Assembly (NCBI RefSeq): GCF_007655135.1
Contig: NC_045134.1
Span: 18,686,568-18,750,567, forward strand
From: Punica granatum
Taxonomy: Eukaryota; Streptophyta; Magnoliopsida; Myrtales; Lythraceae
Direction of reading: 5' to 3'
DNA length: 64,000 nucleotides
In this document: positions 35,101 to 47,416 of the stretch, piece by piece
How positions within the stretch are numbered: the first letter of the stretch is position 1
Layout of the letters: every line of letters begins with the position of its first letter
The notes under the pieces: generated by a model
What the model was told of the DNA's origin: nothing
The model's database searches: none
Seen by the model: only the letters and a program-made list of their open reading frames with translations
Translations under genes and position numbers: made by a program

Positions 35101-36800
35101 ACAGGTCAAGGGTGGCCTCCTTTCCTAGTTGAAGGTCGATTCTCGGATCGGTTGTAATCGTATTTTCCATTTTGTCGTTAATTAGACAATAATTGCATGT
35201 TAAACGGGTTAGTTTAAGTAATTTGCATGGATTTGGGTATTGGTGACTAGCCTGGGCCCACGAGGGTCCAAGAGCATATCGGTCATCATGGACCGAGTGT
35301 TCTTGGCTTTCGGGGACCCGTCTCGGTCCCCGTGTCAGGAATCGTTGTCGTTAACCTGCGCACCCAAGGCACTCGATAACAACCATTAAAATTTCCACAT
35401 ACGGGGAATGAGACGTTTAACTCAGCTAAGCAAATCACTCAGCTCAAACAAATCGCATGAATCGGCCATTAACTTGTAATCGCGTCGACGTTTCACGAAC
35501 CGTTGGGAATGCCATTTTCAAACTCACAATTTTAAAAAGCACCGCGACAAGTAAAACGGGTAGCATGGGCATCTAGGGAACACTCGTGCATCTTGACTCG
35601 AGTCCGGGCCCAATTTGAGGTGACTGAGGTCAGGGTGCGCCAGTCTTCCTTAGACCATTCTCGGGCGGAGTGACCGTTTCCTTAATTCTTTTGGGGTCGA
35701 CATGACCCCGATAGGCCCAAGGGACCGGTCGACACCGGCTACCGACTTTCGATAGTCCGTGTCACGTGATCTCAATTTTGCACGAGCACTTTAAATATTT
35801 TACAGCTCAAGGGCATAACCGTTCTTTCGTGAATCGCTGACACCCTAGACGTTAGGGTGATCGAAACACTTCAAGCCACGGGTGAAGAGGGGCAGCCCGT
35901 TCGGGTGCAAGTTTCATTTGTATAGCCCTCTTCATCTAGTTTAGGTGTTTTTGTCATCTAAGTGTAGGTACGGGTACTTAGATCCTACATTTCTGTCACA
36001 AAACTTGCAAAACCTGACTAACCATTCACACGACTTAATTAAACATTAGAAAATGGTTAGACGAAACTCTAGGTTCCAAATCTAGGGTCAAAACACACGT
36101 TCTTGACTTAAACTGTAAAGCCCGCATTGTCATTATACATAACAACTTAAAACGAACCCATGCACACATAGTCGAATTAACACTGCGCTCTAGCATGTCT
36201 TCTTTCTTGTCTAGGCTAGAAAATCACTTGCCAATTAACTCCGGTTCATAATTGGACTAATCACGTAAACACGGTATAATATACAACTTGTCTGTATTTA
36301 TTAATTTTTGTCAGTTTTTATCTATTTTTATATGTTTTCTTCTGTTATCTACTGCTTTGCTGCGGTTCAAGGCCGAACTCATAGGTTACGTTTTGCACGG
36401 GGTCCAACGCCCCAAACCATCAATCACGGGGTCCAATGCCCCCACACATATTGAGCGCGCAATCCGAGTGCGGAAAGGGGTCTAGCCTCTAGTCACTGCC
36501 TTGGTCCAAGTAGTGTCCATGTGGAAGACAACTTGAGACGGTTGTGTGAATCGCGGTTAAACAATCACCCGAGAGCTCGACCGGTCCTACAGCTATTTTA
36601 AGAGTCGATCGACTCTTGCGCTATCCGTCGGTCCGGTTGGACCCGACCCCCGGCTCTTTGAGTCCGCGTTACCTTAATTTATTTATCGGTTGCTCAAAAT
36701 CTCACGGTGAGATGGAGAGGAATATTTGGCCAAAAGCGAGTCGACCGGGATCTATGTACTGTATTTTTCTGTATTATGTAATTATTCGAGAACACAGTGA
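32187..36800. mobile_element. Probable non-coding LTR-retrotransposon block, possibly a solo LTR
   Basis: Sequence character changes sharply at TGTCAGCACCCC (32187). It stays GC-richer, with many cccga/gggtc segments and no pol motifs, until about 36800, where AT-rich DNA returns. A plausible LTR end, TCTGTCACA, occurs at 35992-36000. No 5-bp duplication was found at either candidate end and I recognise no gag or pol. A long gypsy-type LTR or a non-autonomous element is the best guess. Confidence 0.4.
33541..33960 (+). other. G-depleted segment
   Basis: Four guanines in 420 bases on this strand; the rest is C, T and A (for example catcctcatcatcctatcc). The open frame across 33464-34222 gives a His/Ser/Pro/Thr-rich low-complexity chain explained by this bias, not a recognisable protein. 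Such unstructured sequence would suit a transcript leader. Confidence 0.85.
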
Positions 36801-39567
36801 TAAGGAAAAAGAATTCACTTAATTAAATCACATTTAGTTAATTGAGGTGGAACATTAGTTCGTAAGTTGCAATATTAGTAGACGTATTTTACCTGCATCC
36901 CTCTATGAAGGTGTTTGAAGGCCAGTAAAAATACTTTGTAACCAGATTAAGTCGATATCCGATATCAACTCTGTTGAATGTACCAAAAAAAAAAAAACAG
37001 AACAAAACCTTCACCTAAATGACATTTCTTCTTCGCTTTCTTGTTGGGAAGGCACTGTGTTGAACTTATACGAGTTGGTCTGTTGGTGCTGTATGGTGGG
37101 CACGAGTTATGGGCATTCCAATAACTCTGTTGGGTCTAATTTGGTAGATAGAGACGACCAAAGCAAAAGCAAAGATAGACATCCTAGACAAAATATTATG
37201 TAGGAATTGTACATTTATGTGAAATGTGGGATTCGCATCCTCTGTCCCATCTCTCTTTTTCTATTTTCTCTCAGAAATGAGATTTTGCAACCTGTTAAAA
37301 TATCATATCGAATGAGAAAGAAATTGATTGTCTTCAAATTTTTATTCCAACTGTGTCTTAGAAATTTCATTTTAACTAATATCTCTATATATGAAGTTAT
37401 ATAGAAATAATAATTAAGTATTTTATATGACTTTGACTCGATAACCCTATAGTAGCTCTAACCTAGCTAGAGTATATGAAACTGTCTAAAAGATCCTAAA
37501 ACCCTAAAAAGTAAAACGTCTTACCATCAACAGGGCACAGAGAGAGAAATGTGGCAGAGGATTGGAAGTCCTATACAATATATAAAATACTGATTATACG
37601 TAGATTTGCATCAGTTGGCTCATAATTTACATGTAAGCTGACACAGCGCCGATCACTGTTTCTCGCGCCTAAATTCGAATTTACACTCGAAGGGTATAGC
37701 ACATGTCTAAACCCTAGCGATATGTAGAAAATCAAGAGTTGTGCAAACTCAAAGTATTATTAAATAATAAGAGTTTATGATATATATAGTTCTACAATGC
37801 GATGAATAGCCTATATATAGAGGGAACACACCTCCATTGACTATAGAATAGGAAACTGACACATATACTCCTCTAGATTACTTTCCTAAAATGGAATGAG
37901 GAAATAATCTGAAATAGAAAATTTCAAACTCCTGACTCAAACTAAAATTGCAAGTAATATCTAATTCTAAATATATTTCTATCTAAATAAAATATACTAT
38001 CTAATTAAGATAGTAATATTCATAATCTATGGATCAAGACATCTCATCTCCCCTTTTCAAATCACGAGAATATTTCCTTGATATATTCAAGATATGCTTC
38101 TTTGGGCTTGTTGATACGGATATGGGCTGAAAATCCTCCTCGTCATTAGCCGACCTCAAACAATAGATTTCTTGCCTTCATTTTGTCATAGACAGATGAG
38201 GAAAATGGATACTAAAAAATATCAGCAAGTTGCTATCGATCTATAACTGCAGTTGCTTTCCTTCATCCTGGGCACATATACGCATATCGTGAAGAGCATT
38301 TGGCACCACGATTTTGGTCAACATTGCATTCAATTGCCTACTTTTCGATGTCAATCGAGGTCATATATATTATTAGTTTTACCAAAAAAATACCATCGAT
38401 ATATCTGATATATTCATGATACATCTCATCATTATCGTTATGTTCGGACATGTAAAGCCCGCTTTGCAGGTAAAGGAAGCATCAAACCATGTATCTCGTT
38501 TCCTGTACATTGTTGATCCCATTCGATACACCATTTTCAAAAATGGATCAAACACTGCTTAATATTCGTCGCATGTAAGCCCAGACATATCCATAAGCTA
38601 AGGCTGTAACTATGTGAATTGCTGGTCTGTTACATGCTACGACTGTCGGATCTAAATCCAAGCGCGCATCCCCTAGCCTTTGTTTATTATACTGCAGCAA
38701 TTTAGAAGAGGTTTGGGCCTCGTATTGGTTGATATGGGGATCATCCTTTGCCGACAAAACACGAACTTTTGAGTATTTATTGGCCAGTGTTACATGCGTG
38801 TAAGTGTCATTCATAATGAGGTAATCTTAAGGACACAACAATCGGATGAGGCACGGAAATAAAGTTAAACAACCTATGAAACAACGTCTAGCAGCTATAG
38901 CTAGCTAGATTGGACCATCGCAATTGGGACGAAAGGTTACCACACGCGATGTCTCTATCTCCCCATTATGTTGCTGCTCTCTCTCTCTCTCTCGACTCTC
39001 TCTCTCTCAGCAATAAATGGGTGAATTGAGTTATCAGATCGTTCCAAAATTTCGATGCAAAAGGCAAACTTTGTTTTTGATGGACATGCGCAAATAAGCT
39101 ATAATGCCTACATTAGTAATCCACTCAAGTTTTACAAATTTCATTGGGTAAGGGAAGTTTTACCAGTGAAAATCGAATCCAGACACTTTCAATTTAGGTC
39201 GAGAAGGAGTGTGATTCTATGGAACCACTTTCTCAATTTTCACTTTTGTTTCCCTTAACTCTAGCTGAATTTCTTAGGTAATCAGTTCAGCATCATCAGT
39301 TAGGGTGGCCTCGTCCACGGCGGGATGGTGTTGTTTTTGAGTTATAAGTGACGAAATTGGTCTAGATGCATGGCCTGAGCCAACACCAGGCATCAAATCT
39401 AGGCTCAAAAGTCATTGATGTTGGCTCATGACGGAAGAAATCAGGGGGCGCATTGGCAGGCACAAATGACATTGACTGCTGTGGCCGCATGCAGCAGCTG
39501 TTGGCAACATCGGCCTCGATTCGCCTGATGAGTAACTTCACCACGGCAGGCCCTAGTAATTCATTTT
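36801..39567. other. AT-rich region with LTR-like remnant
   Basis: No gene supported. It includes the LTR-like remnant at 37524-38041, an open frame on the - strand at 38548-38814 (88 residues, unrecognised) and a CT repeat at about 38974-39009. An open frame at 39362-39619 (-) is also unrecognised. Confidence 0.5.
37524..38041 (-). mobile_element. LTR-like remnant
   Basis: On the - strand a purine run gaaaaggggagatgag (about 38045-38060) is followed by TG at 38041, the usual polypurine tract-LTR layout. A TATA-like ctatatatagg lies near 37811-37821. The far end and any target duplication are unclear. A 3' LTR or solo LTR of an unidentified element is likely. Confidence 0.4.
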
Positions 39568-39752
39568 CTGGTGTGCACTCTGGTATTCGGAAGTTCAAAA
39601 TATATATGGGTCTCAACAAATTTAGTTCAATCCAGATTAGCCACTAAGGAGTAAAGCTCTACCGGCACGGATTCTTTCCCTTCATAAAACTCGAACCCAA
39701 GACCTTGTTTAAGAAAAATAAGTGATGAATCACTTAAATCAATTCACGTTGT
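39568..39752 (-). mobile_element. tRNA-derived SINE, family A
   Basis: On the - strand it begins with cgtgaattgatttaagtg, like a tRNA A box region, then gggttcgagtt near 39690, a good polymerase III B box. A body shared with 50606-50786 follows, including a ctttactccttagtgg block. This copy is somewhat diverged. Confidence 0.65.
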
Positions 39753-42700
39753 TCGGCCCTAGTTGTAATTAACATTGGCCAGAGATGAGGTCGTGCGGCC
39801 AACACTGAAAGGAAGTCTTTTACTATCCGGGTGTTTTGTAAACACCATCAAACTCAAAAGAAGAATAAGAACCTACGCTTTGAAATATTTCAAAATTAAT
39901 GTTCAAACATAGGTGGAAAATCAATTTAATCATCCTTCGGTGTCGGCTTAAGCCTTGATCCACTCTGCAAGGTGATTCAAGTAATTTTTGAATCTCTACA
40001 CTGCTGGATAAGAGGATTTGTGACTTATTCACTATACCAATTCTCCTCGCCTTGATCTCCAAAGACGAGGAAGTCTAAAATAACAGTTAAGCTTGTTAAT
40101 TTTTCTTTGATGTAACTGCTCAATTCAAACAAGTCATCTACATTGAATATAAGATATTTATGAAAATTATTTCTCACGGCCTCCTAACAAGATATGAACC
40201 TGAAATTTCAATCTGAGCAATACCACCACTAAGGCAATGCCCAAGAGCGACGTTACTTACTGTCTATAGAGAGAATTGATATACAAACTCAACAGGATGG
40301 TTTATCAATATTTTGAATAAAATATACTTAATTTATTTATTTTTATATAAGTTTTCTTTTCAAGCTCTTTGTAAGAACTTATGATCCTCCGTTTATATGG
40401 TAGAGAAGCAACTATGGATGGATGAAACTTTCCATGCCACATGACATTCCAGATTCCATGCATAGCATCTCCAGGGTTTGACAAACCCATTATAAATATT
40501 TCTTCTTTTTAAAATGTCAAATTATATACTATCGATAAAAAATGTCAAATTATATTCATGTCGGGAAAAAAAAGAAAAGGGAAGATGATTTGGATAAAAA
40601 TGCCATCTGGTCTTAACTGAGAATCTATTCCAACGTTGCAATTATCGCAATAAGATATGGTTATAATTTTTTTTATTATGGAACTGTTTCCATTCTTAGT
40701 CAATTTTTATGTTTTCTTTTTTCTCGACAATACATGACCGCGTAAATTTCAGAATAATCAACAAACTATATGAATATATCTTTTAAAAGTTCGGCTTTTA
40801 GGTCATCATGGTATGTGATAATTACATTGATTGTATAATGAATCACTAATGACACGGATGTGCGAAAGAGGTGTCTGAAAGCATGATAGGCCCTAGACAC
40901 AGTGACCTCGGCTAGGTTGACTGATCGTATGAGTGAGCAATTTGTATCATTCCAAACATCTGAATTTGACAGATTGCAATCAAGGAAAATAAATAAGATC
41001 TTACATAACGTTTGGTAATGAAATTAAATTTGATTTAATTTGATTTAGTTTGATTTAAGAAGATAAAAACAAAAATAGTTGAGAAAATTATGTGAGAGAA
41101 TTTAAAAAAAAGATAAAAAAAAATAATTGTATTGTTGAATTGAGGAAAAAGTGTAAATTCAAGAAAAATGTTTAGTAGTTGAGAGAATTTAAAATTAATT
41201 GTCATAATAGATAAGAAAAAGTATGAGAGAGAGAGAATTTGAAGAAAAAGATTAAAAAAAAGTACTAATTGTGTTGTTGAATTGAGGGAAAAATAAAAGT
41301 TAAGTAAAGTAAAGTTATTTTTGTAAACAAACAAATCATAGAGTCTCATTTCAATAAAGTTTTCGAACTATAATCATTTTCTATAAAAATAGAGAGCTAA
41401 TAAAAAGATAAGAAACTCAATAAAAATGAAAAATAAGAGCAAACACACAATTAGTCTTAGATATAAAGAAAACAATCCCAAAATTACATGGTTGAATTTC
41501 TAATGTTGTTTGTAGGAAAATGCGCAGGCGTGCTAGAGGCAGTAAGTCTCAAGAATATGTAAATGCGCATAATCTAACTTCTAATCAAACGAAAGTGATT
41601 GGTTTGGTGCCTTGCAATGTAAAAGGACTTATAATTGAACTATTCAAGAGATACGAAAATTAACTTGGGATGCAAAATATAAAGTGCGAATAAGTAAATT
41701 GTGTATAAAGGAGATCTAATTGCATTGAATTGAAGACGAATACAAATGAAACTGACGGATGAATTGAACGTAAAAAAACTTTGCTAGGATCAACAAAGAC
41801 GAACTTGAAGGAAATTAATTGACGGAATAACTGAAAGTTGAAAGGAACGACTGTACATTGACAGGTCAGTCTAAAAGAAAAGGAAACAAAATGCTAGATA
41901 AGACAGCATGCTGGCGGAGTTTTGACTGGTTTTGGGTTGTGTTGAGCGCGCGTTCTCCTTGGCTCCCTGGACCTCTTTATAGAGGAGGTTGGTCTTGCTC
42001 TCCAAGCACCATGTTTCCATGATCTGTCAATTGAGACTCTAATGTTGCAGAACGTTGAGAAGTTGGAGAACGTGCAGGTTTAATCCTTTGGTCCTCCAAA
42101 GTAGGTGAATGTGTAGTATTACGTGCTTATCTTGTTTGATCTTCACATCTTCTGTCAGTTTCTCCAAGTGATTATGTTCTGTCAGTTACTACATCTTCAT
42201 GAGCATGCTAACTCTACTTTCTTATTGAACGTGCGTAACTGCTTCACTCCACCAACTGCTCTCTACAAAGATAAAACTGACGTTTTCTTCTTAACCTCTG
42301 ATTCTTGACAGAATTGAGTTGGGCAAAAAAAGAATCCATCAGACTTCCACAATTCCATGGGCAACCTATAACCTTCAATCAAGTTGAGCTTCTACTTAAA
42401 TTCGAAAAGGACCGAAAACTTATTCGGTCTGAAATTGTGATGGATTATCTAACTCAATCTCATCAAATGGGCCTTACTTTCAAAAAATCTGAAATATGGT
42501 GTCAACAAATATCTTTCATTTTTTGGGTATATTTGAGAAAGATCGTAACATTGCCATTGTATTTTAAACAAGGAAGCCTATATTCGGTACTGTCTATACA
42601 GTCTAGAATTCTAAATGAACATCGCCGATTGCAAAAGCACAACATAGTTGATTGTACCCTAAAATCGTTACCTCCAATTGACTGTGTTTTTTTTTTAGTT

Positions 42701-42820
42701 AGATTATATTCATTTAGACCTCTTCGGATGGTACAGGACGGGACCAATAAATTTCCTTCAATTTCACTGTTCAATTTCCCAAAAAAAAAAATATATATAT
42801 ATATATATATAGTAGTAAAC
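39753..42820. other. AT-rich intergenic DNA
   Basis: No gene is supported. A repeat-rich AT element lies at 41010-41345. The frame 42305-43180 on + is open for 291 codons but spans an AT microsatellite and then a GC-rich island, with no domain or consistent codon use, so I do not call it a gene. Confidence 0.55.
41010..41345. repeat. AT-rich element with 142-bp internal direct repeat
   Basis: The block attgtattgttgaattgagg at 41126 recurs as attgtgttgttgaattgagg at 41268, with flanking aaaaagat and gagagaattt segments also repeated. The left side starts gtttggtaatgaaatt and the right ends near gtaaacaaac, suggesting imperfect inverted ends of a small non-autonomous transposon. Confidence 0.5.
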
Positions 42821-42821
42821 C

Positions 42822-43200
42822 CCGACAGGTTCCGATTCTTCAAGAAGCTGTCCACCAATTGTCAACCCAGACATGGCAGTTGCCTGCACTGCACATATAA
42901 CACACATCCGCGTGAAGTGGGACCAAAGGGGTCGCAGATGCGCTGCTCCTCATCAGACGGAAGGTCGAGAAAATGCTCCACGTGGGAGCAGACCAGGGCC
43001 GTGCATTGTGTGGGGTCCACAGCATTGAACCACGATTGGCTGGTGATGTCCCCCCATTGTCCCCTGAATGAAGGGCGCCGTAGCCAGCGGTGCTGCTCCT
43101 ATGGGACCAGCACTCGGCATAATCCCGTTTGCAAAATCCAAGATTACCCCACGCGATCGTCCAAGCGAGTGCCAGCCTAGCACCCAAATTCCATGTCATT
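42822..43200. other. Isolated GC-rich island
   Basis: About 380 bp of GC-rich, CpG-containing DNA between very AT-rich flanks, with a G-box-like ccacgtggg near 42979 and gattggctgg near 43034. Both strands have open frames without known domains. It looks like a detached promoter or captured gene fragment. Confidence 0.45.
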
Positions 43201-43314
43201 TTAGGTCGGTGTTTGTTAAAATGAATCTTAATAATTAATTAATTTTTTTCTGTTAAAGATTTTAAGATCGTGGATGGAAAAATCTTTACAACTGAAATAC
43301 TTTTAACTACCCAT

Positions 43315-43500
43315 AAATATTATTTCAAGCGATCCGACGCTCGCCTTTATTAAATGAGGTTCCAGATTCGGGTTCTATTAATGGAGAAAATTCTTGATTT
43401 GAAAAGTTTTACTCTTTAATGGATCAATTCGGTTAGAATGTAAATTATTCATATTCGAGCCTATTAAGCTTCTTGATACCAGAGTACAGACTAAAATAAT
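43315..43500 (+). mobile_element. tRNA-derived SINE, family A, diverged copy on the + strand
   Basis: It starts caagcgatccgac and has attcgggttc in the B-box area. The body aligns with the - strand copy at 50606-50786 (ttttactctttaatgg, then gcctattaagctt), ending gataccagagtacagac. Its 5' end is short. Confidence 0.55.
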
Positions 43501-45764
43501 TTGTATTATCAGTTACAATCATTTATCCCAAATCTTATCTCTATAAAAATAAATCATATATTATATTATCATCTATATTCCATGAAATTCAATATATTTA
43601 CCCAACTAGGCCAAAAGATACATATGTAAATTATACATTTACTGAACACAACAATTTTCTTTTATAATCTTCCCTATAAAATGATTTCATAGTGGAATTT
43701 ATTTAATAATCTTCACAACAATTCTTTGTAAATTAACAATTTACAAACCAAATGACTCATTAGCCATGAGATTTTAAACATTGATACTAAGTGCAGTAAT
43801 GGATTGAGAAAGACTGAGAGGGACAGTAACCCCCTATAATTTTGACGACTTCAATTCCATATGCAATTACATATACTTATCCATTAACTCGGAAACCCGA
43901 ACCCTGCCTCGCTTCCTATTCACATCAAAGTATAGACTGAAATTGCTGAAATTTTTATAAAAATTTTGGGGTTTTTTTTTTCCATATATACAATTTCTCA
44001 AGTATATCATTTTTTTTTACATGAAATAATTGTTCCTCCCTTGGTTTTGTAATGTTACTATTCCTTTTTCTACTCTTCAGTTTCAGCCCCTTCGACCGAC
44101 CTCCAAGATCCATCCCTGAATGCGTCCATCCCCAAATAAGTGTAAAATATGTTCGACTTATTGTCACTATGCAATGCTAATATAAATATATAATGTTCGT
44201 AAACATACGAGGATAAATTTTTCTTTTCCTTTTTCTTTTTGGATAGGTAATGAGGATATATATTAGCACTATATATTTCCACACTTTCGTGCCGAACATT
44301 TGATGAATGAATTATATGAAGATAAGGATTGTTTTTGGGTTAACCTAAAAGAAAGAAAAAGGGGAACAATATATTTACCTCGTCTCGAAGGACCAAGTTA
44401 TCTGAATTTATATCGTCTTTAGTAACTTTAGCATAAACTAGGATGGGACCAGCGCGATGCAATTGGTCTCCATGAAAGTTCTCAACTAACAATAATTATA
44501 TATGGTAGAAGTGCGAGACATGATATTAGTAATTTTGAAAAGTAAAAAATATTAACAAATTAATATCATATGACTTATTTTAAAATTGATATAATACACT
44601 AAATTCGAAATTGCCTTAGTCAAATAAACATAGAGACGTGGAGGACAAAAATGGGAAACTTAATTAGACGATATAATAAGAAAAATATCAAAAGGTAAAA
44701 GTTTATTGAAATATTAAAGATAGTAATATCTACATAAAAATTAGGAGAGAATTATATTTGTTAGAGACATAATTAATTTTATAAAAATTAAAATATTAAT
44801 TCATATCTACTTGTTATATGTATTAGCATATAATTCTAGCTAATTCCTCTTCATTAAGTATCTCCTAATTTTTTTATATGTTACCGTTATAGCTTATCGT
44901 TACTATATATATATATATATATATTCGGTAGATGCAATATATTTCATTTGATCTCAATACCTTTTTGACACATAACATCATACTAGGATGTACTCAAATA
45001 TTATGAGGATTTTTGTATTTAGTATAAAAAGCAAAAAATATATGGGGTGCATTATAGTGTTAAAAAATGTACCATATCATAATAATACAACAAATCGATA
45101 AGTACAAAATACTATAATTATTGTAATTTTTACTAAGTACAAATTTAATTGAAAATTTCAATATTAATCTTATCTAAAAAAACGTACATGAATGTAGGAG
45201 AAAATATCAAAATTCATCTTAATAGTATATGGAATGAATATAAAAAGGGCTTAAATGCATATAAATAAATAAAAGTTTAGTCGGGAAAAATCCTTATTTG
45301 AATCAGTTTAAAAATCATCATTGAGAATCTCATTAACTATAAGTGGTATTGGAATTCATTTAAAGTATCTCGTGACCACGACCAACCCAAGCGACGATTG
45401 TCAATAGGCTGGAGTAACCTTGTATTTAAACAAAAAAAGAATTAGGATATTTCTAATATCACATTTAAAAATCATCATTGAGAACCCCATTAATTGTAAG
45501 TGATATTCGAAGTTCATTTAAAGCATCTAGGGACCACGACCAACCCAAGCGAGAATTGTTAATAGGCCAGAGTAATATTGCATTTAACCAAAGAAGAATT
45601 AGGATATTTCCCGCATCACAATAAAAACTGTTGAAATTGCGACGGCGACTTGATTTAGTACATTAAGATGATATTAAGATGATTGGAAAGCCCATGTAAA
45701 TTTAAATATCATGTTTCTTTCATTGTAGTAGGCTCATGAGTTACTTTTGTAACCGAAATATCAT
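43501..45764. other. AT-rich intergenic DNA
   Basis: No gene supported. It contains a poly-T/AT-rich stretch, an (AT)n run near 44905-44924 and the two-copy tandem repeat at 45310-45622. Confidence 0.55.
45310..45622. repeat. Two-copy tandem repeat, 157-bp unit
   Basis: The segment beginning aaaaatcatcattgagaa at 45310 restarts at 45467. Both units contain gaccacgaccaacccaagcg and end with gaattaggatatttc. Identity is roughly 85% by eye. Confidence 0.85.
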
Positions 45765-45915
45765 GTTTTTTTTTTCTTAGTTACAAGGAAGGCTAGTAGA
45801 CCTAGTACAATGAAGTAAAAGTTTTAATAACTAATAAAGTGGCACAGGTCATCCCATTGGATATTGAATCTGGAATTTCTAGGTTATCAAGCGAGAACGT
45901 ACGTTAGTACACTCT
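45765..45915 (-). mobile_element. SINE-like repeat, family B
   Basis: On the - strand it carries tattagttattaaaac and tgtactaggtctactagcc, matched in 46776-46929 (tattagctattatgat and tgtactaggtttacat). The upstream part has a weak B-box-like ccagattcaatatcc. It ends in a T/A-rich tail at low coordinates. Confidence 0.5.
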
Positions 45916-46775
45916 ATAATGTTGATTCTTAGTAGAATTTCTAATTCATTAAAATTGTTTTCGGATATCATCTTTGATAGACTAAATATGGATGTCTATG
46001 TTATTCACAATATGTTCACAATGCAATCCGATTAGCCACTTTTCGGCACAACACCTTACTTTTGCCACCCATGATCCCACATCTATGTGATATTATTATC
46101 CAATATTCCGAACATTATATTCAAAATATTATAGTTGACATCGTAACTTTGTATGCAATTCTTAGTTTTCATTGAATACTATGTATCAATCGAATATATG
46201 TATCGAGTACCTTTCCCTGTTTTAATTGAGGTATTCAGATTCTTATTACACAGGGCTTTTTTTTGGTGTGAGCACCGGTATCCAAACTCATTTGGTACAT
46301 GAGGTTTTATGTTAAGAGGTATCCATGTTATATATATATATATATATGGCCAAATTTTGCAAAATAATCAAACTACAAACATAAATAAAAGTAAACATCG
46401 AATGAGACTTCGAATTGAAGCGCCGTCATCTTATTTTTTTCATACATGCTTGAGTAAAGGGTACCGGAAAGCTAAATATAAAAGGGTAGAAAACTGGGAC
46501 TTACGCAACTGAATCGAGATGGCGTGAGGTGCTTGGAGCAGCTTATGCCAAATGGGAAGATCTAAATTTTGATTTGAGGGGCGAATACAAGTAATTTCAT
46601 CGAGAAATGAAGGAAAATACATAAATTTTCTTCTAGCATCAAAATTTTAGGGGGACCGTTACACCCCTAGTCACCCATCTCAATTCATTAATAGTACAAG
46701 AAGTCCTATTAGCGAGAATGGAATTTAGAATCTCTTGTTTTTGGTCGAGGACATGTACCATTGTATTGGATTTTT

Positions 46776-46929
46776 TTTCCCGGTTACGAGGGAAGAATGT
46801 AAACCTAGTACAATAAAATAGAAATCATAATAGCTAATAAAAGGGTATGAGTAGTCTTATGCGAAATATCAAACCTACAACCTCTTGCATGATACATGAG
46901 GACACGCGTCACTACGCTACATCATCTTT
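46776..46929 (-). mobile_element. SINE-like repeat, family B, second copy
   Basis: On the - strand it starts gatgtagcgtagtgacgcg, resembling a tRNA A-box region, then gttgtaggtttgatatt near a B box. The body is shared with 45765-45915. tattggatttttt occurs on both sides (46764 and 46930), a likely target duplication. Confidence 0.55.
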
Positions 46930-46934
46930 TTATA

Positions 46935-47018
46935 GCCCTATTGGATTTTTTCGGTATAAACCCTAATATCCGAAAGTTTAATTTGTTCTCAACTAATACA
47001 GTCGAATAAAGCTCTCAT
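46935..47018 (-). mobile_element. SINE family A, 3' fragment
   Basis: Shares ttttttcggt, then aaaccctaatatccgaaag and the cagtcga-taaagctc block with the intact copy at 50606-50786. The tRNA-like half is absent. Confidence 0.5.
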
Positions 47019-47269
47019 AGTATATATCTCATTTCTCTTATATGTTGAACTGTGAATTTTAGTTATTTATTTTTCTCTCCTCTTTTCAGCTCGTTGGGCA
47101 TAATATTCGCAATTGTTGGTTTGGCAGTATCGATTGGTAGATCTACGAGCGCGTGCGAGCAACCGCGTCTGAGATTGATACTTCCTTTTGAAAATCATAC
47201 ACGAAGAGAACAAGTCAACCGGACATACGTTCTTAAGAGTAACCACCGTATATGATATATCTCCTCTCT

Positions 47270-47278
47270 CTATATAAC
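47270..47278 (+). promoter_or_regulatory. Probable TATA box of the Aux/IAA gene
   Basis: ctatataac lies about 140 bases before the start codon in a CT-rich context usual for plant core promoters. I see no canonical TGTCTC/GAGACA auxin response element in the few hundred bases upstream, but divergent forms may be missed. Confidence 0.6.
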
Positions 47279-47416
47279 TCCCTCGTCGTCCATCACATCT
47301 TTTCTTATCCACCGCAGAATCCCCAACTCTCCCTGAATCTGCAGCTCAAAACCCACACTTCAAGTTCTTGAAATTATATTTGGTCATACTGATTTTGAAG
47401 CGGTGCAATATTCGAC

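Noticed and set aside
38548..38814. 88-codon open frame on the - strand
   Set aside because: Flanked by stops in non-repeating AT-rich DNA next to an LTR-like remnant. It might be a decayed polyprotein piece, but I cannot match it to a domain.
42305..43180. 291-codon open frame
   Set aside because: It crosses an AT microsatellite and an abrupt composition change, with no domain and with equally open frames on the other strand.
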